From CADEFX01 sp050260355 (GTDB taxonomy: Bacteria; Pseudomonadota; Alphaproteobacteria; Rhizobiales; Hyphomicrobiaceae): 9,069 nt of DNA. Below the pieces are notes generated by a model that had not been told where the DNA came from, searched no databases, and was given only the letters and a program-made list of their open reading frames with translations. The DNA lies in NCBI GenBank assembly GCA_050260355.1, contig JBLNBZ010000011.1, forward strand, positions 1 to 9,069. The letters are read 5' to 3'. Of this stretch, positions 1 through 5,952 are shown piece by piece. The translations under genes were made by a program, and so were the position numbers. Every line of letters begins with the position of its first letter. The first letter of the stretch is position 1.

Positions 1-7
1 CCATTGG

Positions 8-151
8 CGTCATTCCGGCGAAGGCCGGAACCCAGATGCGGCTCCGCTTGCTCTGCGGACGTTGATGCACGCGACGCGCACCGCCAGTGCTTCAACCGCG
101 AGGCAGAATCTGCTGCCCGGCCCCTGGATCCCTGCCTGCGCAGGGATGACG
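8..151 (+). repeat. 144-bp dispersed repeat, left-flank copy 1
   Basis: The element runs from a CGTCATTCC left end to a GGGATGACG right end. The ends form an imperfect terminal inverted repeat of about 28 bp. Each end is also a hairpin by itself: TTCCGGC/GCCGGAA on the left and ATCCCTGC/GCAGGGAT on the right. The next copy (187-330) has the same length and about six differences by eye. The sequence class resembles the dispersed extragenic hairpin repeats of many proteobacteria, whose translations give spurious peptides such as IPAQAGI and PAFAGMT. No transposase is encoded, so the element is non-autonomous. Confidence 0.85.
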
Positions 152-186
152 CCATAGAGATGGCACGGTCTCGCCCCAACCACTGG

Positions 187-330
187 CGTCATTCCGGCGA
201 AGGCCGGAACCCAGATGCGGCTCCGCTTGCTCTGCGGACGTTGATGCACGCGACGCGCACCGCCAGTGCTTCAACCGTGAGGCAGAAGTTGCTGTCCGGC
301 TCCCGGATCCCTGCCTGCGCAGGGATGACG
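187..330 (+). repeat. 144-bp dispersed repeat, left-flank copy 2 (tandem)
   Basis: This is a second copy in the same orientation, beginning exactly 179 bp after copy 1 and separated from it by a 35-bp spacer (152-186). Both terminal hairpins are intact. Differences from copy 1 cluster near the right end, just before the terminal hairpin. A related 35-bp spacer occurs in the right flank at 8608-8642, so spacer plus repeat appear to have spread or been duplicated together. Confidence 0.85.
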
Positions 331-416
331 GAAATGGACAGGGCGTGCGGAGCCGAGCCATCGCGAGTCGGTGGATGCGCGTGGTGAGGCAGAGGTCGGG
401 TCGCGCGGGGAAGATG

Positions 417-448
417 CCGGATAGCCGCGCTGCGAGCGCGGCTTCCGG
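417..448. repeat. Hairpin of second repeat family (truncated copy)
   Basis: The inner stem is AGCCGCGCT (423-431) with a perfect complement AGCGCGGCT (435-443) around a 3-nt loop. The outer stem is CCGGA/TCCGG (417-421 and 444-448), with a single bulged T at 422. The same hairpin opens the two longer elements at 8183 and 8864. Here homology stops shortly after the hairpin (about 456), so this copy keeps only the first hairpin. Confidence 0.75.
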
Positions 449-516
449 GACCGCAACCATGGTGGCGGGAAGAGCAAGGCTCGAGGCGCATTTTCCAATC
501 GCGCGGAAGCCGCTCG

Positions 517-538
517 CTCTCTCTCGCGCGAGGGAGAG
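517..538. repeat. 22-bp near-palindrome downstream of epmB
   Basis: CTCTC-T-CTCGCGCGAG-G-GAGAG is self-complementary except for one mismatched pair. It lies 36 bp beyond the epmB stop on the minus strand, where it could form a transcript-end hairpin. No U-tract follows it, so it does not qualify as a standard intrinsic terminator. Similar purine/pyrimidine-split palindromes are common extragenic repeats in GC-rich proteobacteria. Confidence 0.5.
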
Positions 539-573
539 GGAGGCTGGCACTGGCACGGGATCGATCGGCAGCC

Positions 574-1638
574 CTAGTGGTCGCCGCCGTCGCGCGGAGG
601 ATAGGCGTGGCGGGCGCCGTGCACGTCGGTGAGGTTGGCTACAGGCGCGTCGGCGTCGAGATAGGGCGGGCCGACCGGAACCTTGCCGAAGCCGCCCGGG
701 ACGTCCAGCACGTAGGTCGGCAGCGCCAGGCCCGAGATGCGGCCGCGCAACGCGCGCATGATGTCCTGTCCCTTGGCGATGGTGGTGCGGAAGTGGGCCG
801 TACCGGGCGCCAGATCCGCGTGATGCAGGTAATAGGGCTTCACGCGCAGCGCCACGAGCTCGGTGAACAAGTCCGCCAGCGTTGCGGCGTCATCGTTCAC
901 GCCCGCGAGCAGCACCGTCTGGCTCACGAGCACGAGGCCCGCATCCGCCAGGCGCGCGATGGCGGCGCGCGCGGCAGCGGTCAGCTCGCGCGGATGATTG
1001 GTATGCACGCCGACGTAGACCGCGCGGTCGGAGCTTCTGAGTGCGTCCACCAGCGCAGGCGTGATGCGCGCGGGATCGACGACGGGCACGCGCGAGTGCC
1101 AGCGCAGCACGCGCACGTGCGTAATCGCGGAAAGGCGCTGCGTCACCTCGGCGATGCGGCGCGGCGCCAGCATGAGCGGATCGCCGCCGGTCAGGATCAC
1201 CTCGCGGATGGCCGGCGTGTCACGGATGTAGGCGAGCGCGCGATCGAGCGCATCGCCCGCAAGCGCGCTCGCGCCTCCAGGACCGACCATCTCGCGCCGG
1301 AAACAGAAGCGGCAGTACACGGGACACACGTGCGTCAGCTTGAGGAGCACGCGGTCGGGATAGCGGTGCACGATGCCGGACACGGGCTCGTGTGCGCGAT
1401 CGCCGATGGGGTCGGCGCGCTCCTCGGGCCGCTGATCCAGCTCACGCGCGTCGGGCACGAGCTGGCGCGCGATCGGGTCGGCCGGGTCGCTCCGGTCGAT
1501 GAGGGCCAGCATGTCCGGCGTGATGGCCACGGCGTAGCGCGCCGCAACGGTCTCCAGCGCGGCGGAGTCGGCGCCGGCAACCAGACCTGCGGCCTGCAGC
1601 TGTGGAATGGACCGCAAAGTTTTCGTCATGTGGCTCAC
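574..1638 (-). CDS. epmB: EF-P (R)-beta-lysine synthesis: EpmB, radical SAM lysine 2,3-aminomutase
   Basis: The product (354 aa from the chosen start) is a KamA-family radical SAM/PLP enzyme that converts L-alpha-lysine to (R)-beta-lysine, the preferred substrate of EpmA for modifying EF-P. The sequence shows the cluster motif CPVYCRFC (Cys105, Cys109, Cys112), the SAM-binding stretch VILTGGDPL (about 148-156), and the C-terminal PGGFGK with the expected PLP-binding lysine (Lys319). Length fits EpmB and is shorter than clostridial KamA. I chose a GTG start at 1638 because AGAAGG sits 6 nt upstream (1645-1650). An in-frame ATG three codons later (1629) is the alternative. The open frame extends to 1692 and would overlap epmA, but that extension (RRRRYPDRGRRSRR) looks untranslated. 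The gene follows epmA by 46 bp and is probably co-transcribed. The functional call is strong because epmA and efp are adjacent. Confidence 0.93.
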   Translation of the reverse strand: MSHMTKTLRSIPQLQAAGLVAGADSAALETVAARYAVAITPDMLALIDRSDPADPIARQLVPDARELDQRPEERADPIGDRAHEPVSGIVHRYPDRVLLKLTHVCPVYCRFCFRREMVGPGGASALAGDALDRALAYIRDTPAIREVILTGGDPLMLAPRRIAEVTQRLSAITHVRVLRWHSRVPVVDPARITPALVDALRSSDRAVYVGVHTNHPRELTAAARAAIARLADAGLVLVSQTVLLAGVNDDAATLADLFTELVALRVKPYYLHHADLAPGTAHFRTTIAKGQDIMRALRGRISGLALPTYVLDVPGGFGKVPVGPPYLDADAPVANLTDVHGARHAYPPRDGGDH

Positions 1639-1644
1639 TGCGGA

Positions 1645-1650
1645 CCTTCT
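1645..1650 (-). promoter_or_regulatory. Ribosome binding site deciding the epmB start
   Basis: AGAAGG on the minus strand lies 6 nt before a GTG and 15 nt before the in-frame ATG. The spacing favours GTG at 1638 as the initiation codon. Confidence 0.55.
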
Positions 1651-1684
1651 ACTCCGTCTGCCTCGATCCGGATACCGGCGGCGT

Positions 1685-2737
1685 CTAGCCACCCGTATCC
1701 GCCACGGGTGTCCAGATCACCTGCTCGAGGCGCTGGGCGCCGGCAGCCAGCATCGCCAGCCGGTCGAAGCCGAGGGCGATGCCAGATGCGGGCGGCATGT
1801 GGGCGAGGGCGGCGAGGAAGTCCTCGTCGATCGGATAGCGCTCGCCGTGCACGCGCGCCTTCTCGTCCATCTCCGCCTCGAAGCGGCGGCGCTGCTCCGC
1901 CGGGTCGACCAGCTCGCCGAAGCCGTTGGCGAGCTCGATGCCGCAGACATACAACTCGAAACGCTCCGCGACGCGCGGATCGTGCGCCGCAGGGCGGGCG
2001 AGGGCGGCCTCGATCGTGGGGTACGTGTCGAGGATGGTTGCGCACTCGGTGCCGAGGTGTGGCTCGATGCTGGTCATGATGCGGCTGAAGATGTCCGACC
2101 ATGTGTCGTCGGCGGCGATGCGAATGCCGGCATTGCGGGCCGCGCGCGCAAGCGCGTCGCGATCGCCTGAGCTCGTCCCGAGTGTCGCGATGAGATCGAC
2201 GCCCGCATGCGTCTTGAAGGCGTCGGCCACGGTGAGGCGCCGGGCCGGCACTGAGACGTCCGCACGCCTGCCCTCGAATGACCAGAGAGGGTTGCGCGCG
2301 ACGTCCGCGGCGATGCGCAGCACCGCTTCGCAGTCCTGCATCAGCCGCGTGTAGGGCTCGTCCACCCGATACCACTCCAGCATGATGAACTCGGGATGAT
2401 GCAGGCGGCCGCGCTCGCGGTTGCGGAAGACGGGCGCAAACGTGAAGATCTTGCGCTCGCCAGCGGCCAGCAGCTTCTTGCAGGCGAACTCGGGCGAGGT
2501 GTGCAGGTAGAGCGGCGAGGATCGCCCGTCATGGCCGGTCGCCGAAGTCTGGAACGCATGCAGGTGCGCCTCGTTGCCGGGTGAGACCTGCAGGCAAGCC
2601 GTCTCGACCTCGATGAAGCCTTGGGCCTCGAACCAGGCGCGCAAGGCGGCCTTGATCCGGTTCCGCAGCAGGAGGGCCGGTCGCCTGTCGGCGTGAACCT
2701 CGGGCATCCACCAGGGAGAAGGCTTGCTTATCGTCAT
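1685..2737 (-). CDS. epmA: EF-P--lysine (beta-lysyl) ligase EpmA (GenX/PoxA/YjeA)
   Basis: The product (350 aa) is a class II lysyl-tRNA synthetase paralogue that activates (R)-beta-lysine with ATP and transfers it to Lys34 of EF-P rather than to tRNA. It has only the catalytic core; the N-terminal anticodon-binding OB domain of LysRS is absent, which separates it from LysS. Class II motif 2 is visible as FRNRERGRLHHPEFIMLEWY (104-123) and motif 3 as GIALGFDRLAML (319-330). The amino-acid/ATP site stretch CGIELANGFGEL (265-276) is intact, and the N-terminal PWW with ADRRP is typical of the family. The ATG at 2737 is the natural family start but has a weak Shine-Dalgarno. It is divergent from efp and directly upstream of epmB. 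I see no frameshift or missing motif. Confidence 0.95.
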   Translation of the reverse strand: MTISKPSPWWMPEVHADRRPALLLRNRIKAALRAWFEAQGFIEVETACLQVSPGNEAHLHAFQTSATGHDGRSSPLYLHTSPEFACKKLLAAGERKIFTFAPVFRNRERGRLHHPEFIMLEWYRVDEPYTRLMQDCEAVLRIAADVARNPLWSFEGRRADVSVPARRLTVADAFKTHAGVDLIATLGTSSGDRDALARAARNAGIRIAADDTWSDIFSRIMTSIEPHLGTECATILDTYPTIEAALARPAAHDPRVAERFELYVCGIELANGFGELVDPAEQRRRFEAEMDEKARVHGERYPIDEDFLAALAHMPPASGIALGFDRLAMLAAGAQRLEQVIWTPVADTGG

Positions 2738-2893
2738 GCCGGGATGTCACTTGCGGGGCGCCGGCGACGAACCACACTTGGTTCTTGGCCGTTACGCCAA
2801 AGCCGGGTATGAACCGGCCCTGATCTGCGCCTTGCCGTCCGGATCTTCGGAGGTGGCGGCTGTTGCGGCGGCGGCAATCACGGAGGTCCAATC
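2738..2893. promoter_or_regulatory. Divergent epmA/efp intergenic region with candidate efp promoter
   Basis: This 156-bp region separates epmA (minus) from efp (plus) and must carry promoters in both directions. On the plus strand TTGGCC (2785-2790) and TATGAA (2808-2813), separated by 17 bp, fit a sigma70-type promoter loosely and would leave a leader of about 75 nt. A small inverted repeat, TTGGC-N6-GCCAA (2785-2800), overlaps the -35 box and could be an operator. I found no convincing promoter for the epmA direction. The promoter call is an eye match only. Confidence 0.35.
2882..2886 (+). promoter_or_regulatory. Ribosome binding site of efp
   Basis: GGAGG lies 7 nt before a GTG and sets the efp start, which would be missed if only ATG were considered. 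Strong Shine-Dalgarno pairing fits a highly translated gene. Confidence 0.8.
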
Positions 2894-3463
2894 GTGCCAA
2901 AGGTTATCGCAAGCTCGGTGCGCAAAGGCAATGTGCTTGAGATCGACGACAAGCTGTGCGTCGTGCTGAAGGCGGAGAACATCCATCCCGGCAAGGGCAC
3001 GCCCGTCACCCATCTCGACATGCGGCGCATCGCCGACGGCGTCAAGATCACCGAGCGCTACCGCACCACCGAGCAGGTCGAGCGCGTCTACCTCGACGAG
3101 AAGGTCTACAACTACCTGTACGAGGACGACACCGGCTACACCTTCATGGAGCCGGAGAGCTACGACCAGATCACGGTGCCGAAGGACCTGATCGGGGAGC
3201 AGGCGGTCTACCTGCAGGAGAACATGCCCTGCACGCTGATGCTGTACAACGGCGTGCCCGTGTCAGTGGAGCTGCCCCAGCGCGTGACGTTCGAGATCGT
3301 CGAGGCCGATCCGGTGGTGAAGGGGCAGACGGCGTCCTCGTCCTACAAGCCGGCGGTCCTCTCCAACGGCTTGCGCGTCATGGTGCCGCCGCACATCACG
3401 GCGGGGACGCGCGTGGTGATCATGACCGCTGACGGCTCCTACGTGGAGCGCGCCAAGGACTGA
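2894..3463 (+). CDS. efp: Elongation factor P
   Basis: The product (189 aa) is EF-P, the tRNA-shaped translation factor that binds between the P and E sites and promotes peptide-bond formation at proline runs. The full family length and all three beta-barrel domains are present: the N-terminal KOW-like domain (about 1-64), the central OB domain (about 65-126) and the C-terminal OB domain, which carries the signature around TASSSYKPAVLSNGLRVMVP. The modification loop reads HPGKGTP, with the acceptor at Lys34 exactly as in beta-lysylated EF-P, which matches the adjacent epmA and epmB. The start is GTG with a strong GGAGG 7 nt upstream. The gene ends only 15 bp from the convergent nitrilase gene. 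Confidence 0.97.
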   Translation: MPKVIASSVRKGNVLEIDDKLCVVLKAENIHPGKGTPVTHLDMRRIADGVKITERYRTTEQVERVYLDEKVYNYLYEDDTGYTFMEPESYDQITVPKDLIGEQAVYLQENMPCTLMLYNGVPVSVELPQRVTFEIVEADPVVKGQTASSSYKPAVLSNGLRVMVPPHITAGTRVVIMTADGSYVERAKD

Positions 3464-3478
3464 AGGCCCGATCGGCGC

Positions 3479-4414
3479 TCAGGTAAAGGCGACCGGCGGC
3501 ATCGGCGTGCGCTTGACCTCGAGGCGGAAGATATCGGTGCGCGCATAGTGGCCGGCGACATCGAGCGAGCGCCGGGCACGGCGCGCCTTCTCGATATCGA
3601 TCTCACCGTAGAGAATGCCCTTCTCTCGATGCAGCGGCCCCGCCAGCGGCCGGCCCGAGGGCTCGATGATCACGGCGTCGCCGTCGCAGAGCCAGTCCTC
3701 GGGCTTGAACAGCGCATCGCGGCTCGGAAACGAGGCGGGCACGTCACTGCCCTGCAGGGCGGTCGCGAGCGAGACCACCCAGCAGCCGCCTTCCCTGGCG
3801 ATGTGGCGCATGCTGGCAATCCAGCTCTCACCGCAGTCCCAGGTGGGCGCCACATAGATATCGATGCTCTGCGCATAGAGCGCGTAGCGGGCGAGCGGCA
3901 TATAGCTCTCCCAGCAGATGAGCGTGCCGATCCTGCCAGCCGGCGTGTCCACAACCCGCAAGCCTGCAGCGTCGCCCTGGCCCCAGACCATGCGCTCGGG
4001 GTTGGTGGGCATGAGCTTGCGGTGACGATTGAGGAGCGTCCCATCGGGGCCGATGGTCACGACGGTATTGTAAAGCGTGGTGCCGCTGTAGCGGCTGTCG
4101 ATCTCGCTCATGCCGCAGACGACCGTGACGGCGTGGCCGCGCGCAGCCTTGCACAGCGGCTCGAGGCCGCCGCCATCGATGTCGACCGCCTGCTCGCGCA
4201 GCCTCGCGTGGATCTCGCCCGACAGCGCCATGTCGCCTCCGGGGCGCAGGCGCCAGACCCAGGTCGGGTAGCCGGGAAGATAGGCCTCGGGAAACACGAC
4301 GAGACCGCACTTGCTGGCGGCTGCCTCCTGCAGGCTCTCGATGGCACGCTCCATCGTGGCCTTGCGGTCGAGCAGCACCGGGGGCTTCTGCACGACGGCG
4401 ACGTTGACGCTCAT
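3479..4414 (-). CDS. Nitrilase / carbon-nitrogen hydrolase (nitrilase branch)
   Basis: The product (311 aa) is a soluble CN-hydrolase that should convert an organic nitrile to the carboxylic acid and ammonia. The catalytic triad is complete: Glu43 in FPEAYLPGYP, Lys133 in RHRKLMPTNPERMVW, and nucleophile Cys167 in GTLICWESYMP. The CWE context and the RKLMPT-PER-VWGQGD block are typical of the nitrilase/cyanide-hydrolysing branch rather than of amidases or Nit/omega-amidases. The start is ATG at 4414 with AGAGGAGGG (4423-4431); the open frame continues upstream to 4519 but would overlap the preceding gene and lacks such a site. It lies 37 bp after the PPOX-fold gene and is probably its operon partner. 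The substrate (arylacetonitrile, aliphatic nitrile or cyanide) cannot be told from sequence. Confidence 0.9.
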   Translation of the reverse strand: MSVNVAVVQKPPVLLDRKATMERAIESLQEAAASKCGLVVFPEAYLPGYPTWVWRLRPGGDMALSGEIHARLREQAVDIDGGGLEPLCKAARGHAVTVVCGMSEIDSRYSGTTLYNTVVTIGPDGTLLNRHRKLMPTNPERMVWGQGDAAGLRVVDTPAGRIGTLICWESYMPLARYALYAQSIDIYVAPTWDCGESWIASMRHIAREGGCWVVSLATALQGSDVPASFPSRDALFKPEDWLCDGDAVIIEPSGRPLAGPLHREKGILYGEIDIEKARRARRSLDVAGHYARTDIFRLEVKRTPMPPVAFT

Positions 4415-4451
4415 GGGCTTGACCCTCCTCTTGCCGGAACCCGAGGCCGCG

Positions 4452-5066
4452 TCAGCTCGCGTCGTCCTTGCCGCGGAAGGTCGGCTGACGCGGGTGGACG
4501 CAGTCCTTGAAGTCGGCAAAGCCCTTCCACGCCGGCTCCACGGGATCGCGGCCTGGCTGCGGCGTGTAGCTCGACGGCTCCACGAGCTGCAGCTTGGGAA
4601 TGTAGCGCGGACAGTTGGGGAAGATGGCGCGCGCCTTCACGCGCACGATGAGCTGTGCGCCGACGGTCGTTGCGAGCAGCGGGTCGTCGCGTGTGACCGT
4701 CGCGGTGCCGTTGACGCGCAGCCGCCGCGGCCGGCCGTGCATGTCGATGAACAGCAGCCCGACGTTGGCGTTGACATCGAGGTTGCCGAGGCTCTTGAAC
4801 ATGCCGTTGCCGTCGTAGTCGGGAAAGGCGAGCTCGTCGGGCGCGGTGATGCGCACGAAGCCGGCGGGGCCGCCCTTGAACGAGCAGTCCGGCCTGCCTT
4901 CGGCATCGGCCGTGGCGAGGAAGAAGTAGATCACGCTCTCGATGAAGGCCTTGTCGTCGGCGCTGAAGACCGTGCGCGTCAGCTTCTCCTCGAGCCGGTC
5001 GGAGATGCGCCGGCTGTCGAAGGCGTCCTGCAGGCGCCGGTTGCCGTCGTGATACATGATGCTCAT
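4452..5066 (-). CDS. Pyridoxamine 5'-phosphate oxidase-fold (FMN-binding) family protein
   Basis: The product (204 aa) has the split-barrel flavin-binding fold pattern. FIESVIYFFLATADAEGRPDCS (41-62) is the typical first strand pair, followed by SFKGGPAGFVRI, then DYDGNGMFKSLGNLDVNANVGLLFID and a RRLRVNGTATV strand. This matches the stand-alone PPOX-related proteins, which use FMN (sometimes F420 or heme) and are often of unknown substrate. It is not PdxH: the length and C-terminus differ and the pyridoxine-site signature is not seen. The PNCPRYIPKL segment near 149-158 is a recurring family feature of unknown role. The start is ATG at 5066 with GGAGG 9 nt upstream (5076-5080); a second in-frame ATG lies at 5057. 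It is first in a two-gene unit with the nitrilase and divergent from the aldolase operon. The specific reaction is unknown. Confidence 0.8.
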   Translation of the reverse strand: MSIMYHDGNRRLQDAFDSRRISDRLEEKLTRTVFSADDKAFIESVIYFFLATADAEGRPDCSFKGGPAGFVRITAPDELAFPDYDGNGMFKSLGNLDVNANVGLLFIDMHGRPRRLRVNGTATVTRDDPLLATTVGAQLIVRVKARAIFPNCPRYIPKLQLVEPSSYTPQPGRDPVEPAWKGFADFKDCVHPRQPTFRGKDDAS

Positions 5067-5110
5067 GGGTGCGGCCCTCCGCCTCGCTGTCGACCCACCG
5101 TATCATGGTC

Positions 5111-5126
5111 GCCGCATGCTTGCGGC
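5111..5126. repeat. Inverted repeat GCCGCA-N4-TGCGGC
   Basis: A perfect 6-bp stem (5111-5116 and 5121-5126) surrounds a 4-nt loop, about 45 bp upstream of the PPOX-fold gene. Its sequence is unlike the two other palindromes in this intergenic region. Confidence 0.5.
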
Positions 5127-5161
5127 CCGCCAATACGCAGGATGGCGTAATCGCTTTGCCG

Positions 5162-5177
5162 CCGGCCCGCGGGCCGG
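5162..5177. repeat. Perfect 16-bp palindrome
   Basis: CCGGCCCGCGGGCCGG is fully self-complementary with no central gap, which suits an operator more than a hairpin loop. It shares the GGCCCG...CGGGCC core with the inverted repeat at 5191-5207; the two centres are about 29.5 bp apart. Confidence 0.6.
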
Positions 5178-5190
5178 TAGTCTGAGGGAA

Positions 5191-5207
5191 AAGGCCCGCC
5201 GGGCCTT
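5191..5207. repeat. 17-bp inverted repeat, 7-bp arms
   Basis: AAGGCCC (5191-5197) and GGGCCTT (5201-5207) are perfect complements around a 3-nt centre. The element ends 19 bp before the chosen GTG start of the aldolase gene, so it could act as an operator or fold near the ribosome binding site. Confidence 0.55.
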
Positions 5208-5226
5208 GTGGGGAAAGATACCGCCC

Positions 5227-5916
5227 GTGCTCGAAGATCCGCCGCTGCTGACCATCCGCCGTGCCTGGACGAGGCCCAAGCCCGAGCAGCTCGCCAAGCT
5301 CGCGGGCGTGCAGACCGGCCAGGCGGTGGACGCGATGGACGGGCGCGGCGGGCTCGATGCCGCCATCAAGCCGATCGACCCGGCCAACGCCGCCTTCATC
5401 GGCACGGCCATCACCTGCGAGTCGGGGCCCAACGACAACCTGGCCATTCTCGGCGCCATGGCCATGGCCAAGCCCGGCGACGTCATCATGGCGGCGGCGG
5501 AAGGATTCACGCAGTCGGCCGTGGTCGGCGACAATCTCGCGCTGTGCGCCAGGACGAAGGGCGTCGCCGCGATCGTGCTCGACACCATGGCCCGCGATCT
5601 GGCGGGCCTGCTGCCCGTCGGGCTGCCGATCTTCGCGCGTGGCATCACGCCCAATTCCTGCGTGCGCAGCGGACCCGGCCGTGTCGGCTTTCCGATCGTG
5701 GTCGGCGGCGTCGCGGTGAGCCCGGGTGACGTCGTGCTCGGCGATCGCGACGGTGTCGTCGTGGTGCCGCAGGGGCAGCTCGAGCACTTCATCGGCCGTG
5801 TTGCCGAGATCCAGAGGATGGAGGAGGAGGCGCAAAGGAAGATCAGGGGCGGCTTCACCAACCTCGGCGGCATCGAGGACCTGCTGGCGTCGAGCCGGGT
5901 GCGCTGGGTCGACTAG
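5227..5916 (+). CDS. RraA-like protein (4-hydroxy-2-oxoacid aldolase / oxaloacetate decarboxylase type)
   Basis: The product (229 aa from GTG at 5227) belongs to the RraA/HMG-CHA aldolase family. Enzymes of this family use a divalent metal to cleave 4-hydroxy-2-oxo acids with release of pyruvate and often decarboxylate oxaloacetate; RraA itself instead inhibits RNase E. The aldolase-type catalytic pair is visible as Arg123-Asp124 in VLDTMARDLAGL. The C-terminal family block VGGVAVSPGDVVLGDRDGVVVVP is intact. The usual DG before the Arg-Asp pair is DT here, and the GD-V-[VI] loop is AAAEGFTQSAVVGDN (89-103). RNase-E-inhibitor RraA is shorter (about 160 aa), so an enzyme is more likely. GGGGA lies upstream of GTG at a long spacing; an in-frame TTG at 5206 is an alternative, and the open frame reaches back to 5056 inside the divergent gene. 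It is first of a three-gene operon. Confidence 0.82.
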   Translation: MLEDPPLLTIRRAWTRPKPEQLAKLAGVQTGQAVDAMDGRGGLDAAIKPIDPANAAFIGTAITCESGPNDNLAILGAMAMAKPGDVIMAAAEGFTQSAVVGDNLALCARTKGVAAIVLDTMARDLAGLLPVGLPIFARGITPNSCVRSGPGRVGFPIVVGGVAVSPGDVVLGDRDGVVVVPQGQLEHFIGRVAEIQRMEEEAQRKIRGGFTNLGGIEDLLASSRVRWVD

Positions 5917-5952
5917 GGCCGCGGGCCGGGAAGCGAACGGGGCGAGCAAGGC

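Larger units (their letters stand above)
331..573. other. Non-coding stretch between repeat array and epmB
   Basis: No convincing gene is present; the open frames here are low-complexity, Arg/Ala-rich shadows. The stretch from about 353 to 400 closely matches 8811-8856 in the right flank and leads into a hairpin at 417-448, so it is part of the composite repeat shared by both flanks. From about 457 to the epmB stop the sequence is unique except for a near-palindrome at 517-538. Confidence 0.6.
5067..5226. promoter_or_regulatory. Divergent intergenic control region of the two metabolic operons
   Basis: These 160 bp separate the PPOX/nitrilase pair (minus) from the aldolase/dehydratase/dehydrogenase operon (plus). 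Three perfect inverted repeats lie here: 5111-5126, 5162-5177 and 5191-5207. I could not assign clear -35/-10 pairs in either direction. The symmetry suggests binding of a dimeric regulator, but GC-rich hairpins in a leader are also possible, especially 5191-5207, which directly precedes the aldolase translation start. Confidence 0.5.

Noticed and set aside
8..330. Possible CRISPR array from regularly spaced repeats
   Set aside because: The repeat is 144 bp with hairpin ends, there are only two tandem copies, and the spacer recurs in the other flank, so this is not CRISPR architecture.
517..538. Intrinsic terminator for epmB
   Set aside because: The stem is good but no U-tract follows on the minus-strand transcript, so only a palindrome is reported.
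10..556. Short open frames with peptides such as VIPAQAGIQ and VPAFAGMT in the flanks
   Set aside because: They are translations of the terminal hairpins of the dispersed repeat, occur in several frames and copies, and lack start-site support.
1639..1692. N-terminal extension of EpmB to an ATG at 1692
   Set aside because: The extra residues are Arg-rich and unlike the family, the start would overlap the epmA stop, and a good ribosome binding site supports GTG at 1638.
577..2079. 500-codon plus-strand open frame opposite epmB and epmA
   Set aside because: It is antisense to two enzymes with intact catalytic motifs, and its composition is typical of a shadow frame.
5056..5226. N-terminal extension of the RraA-like protein to 5056
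   Set aside because: It would overlap the start of the divergent PPOX gene and run through the palindromes of the control region; family length fits the GTG at 5227.
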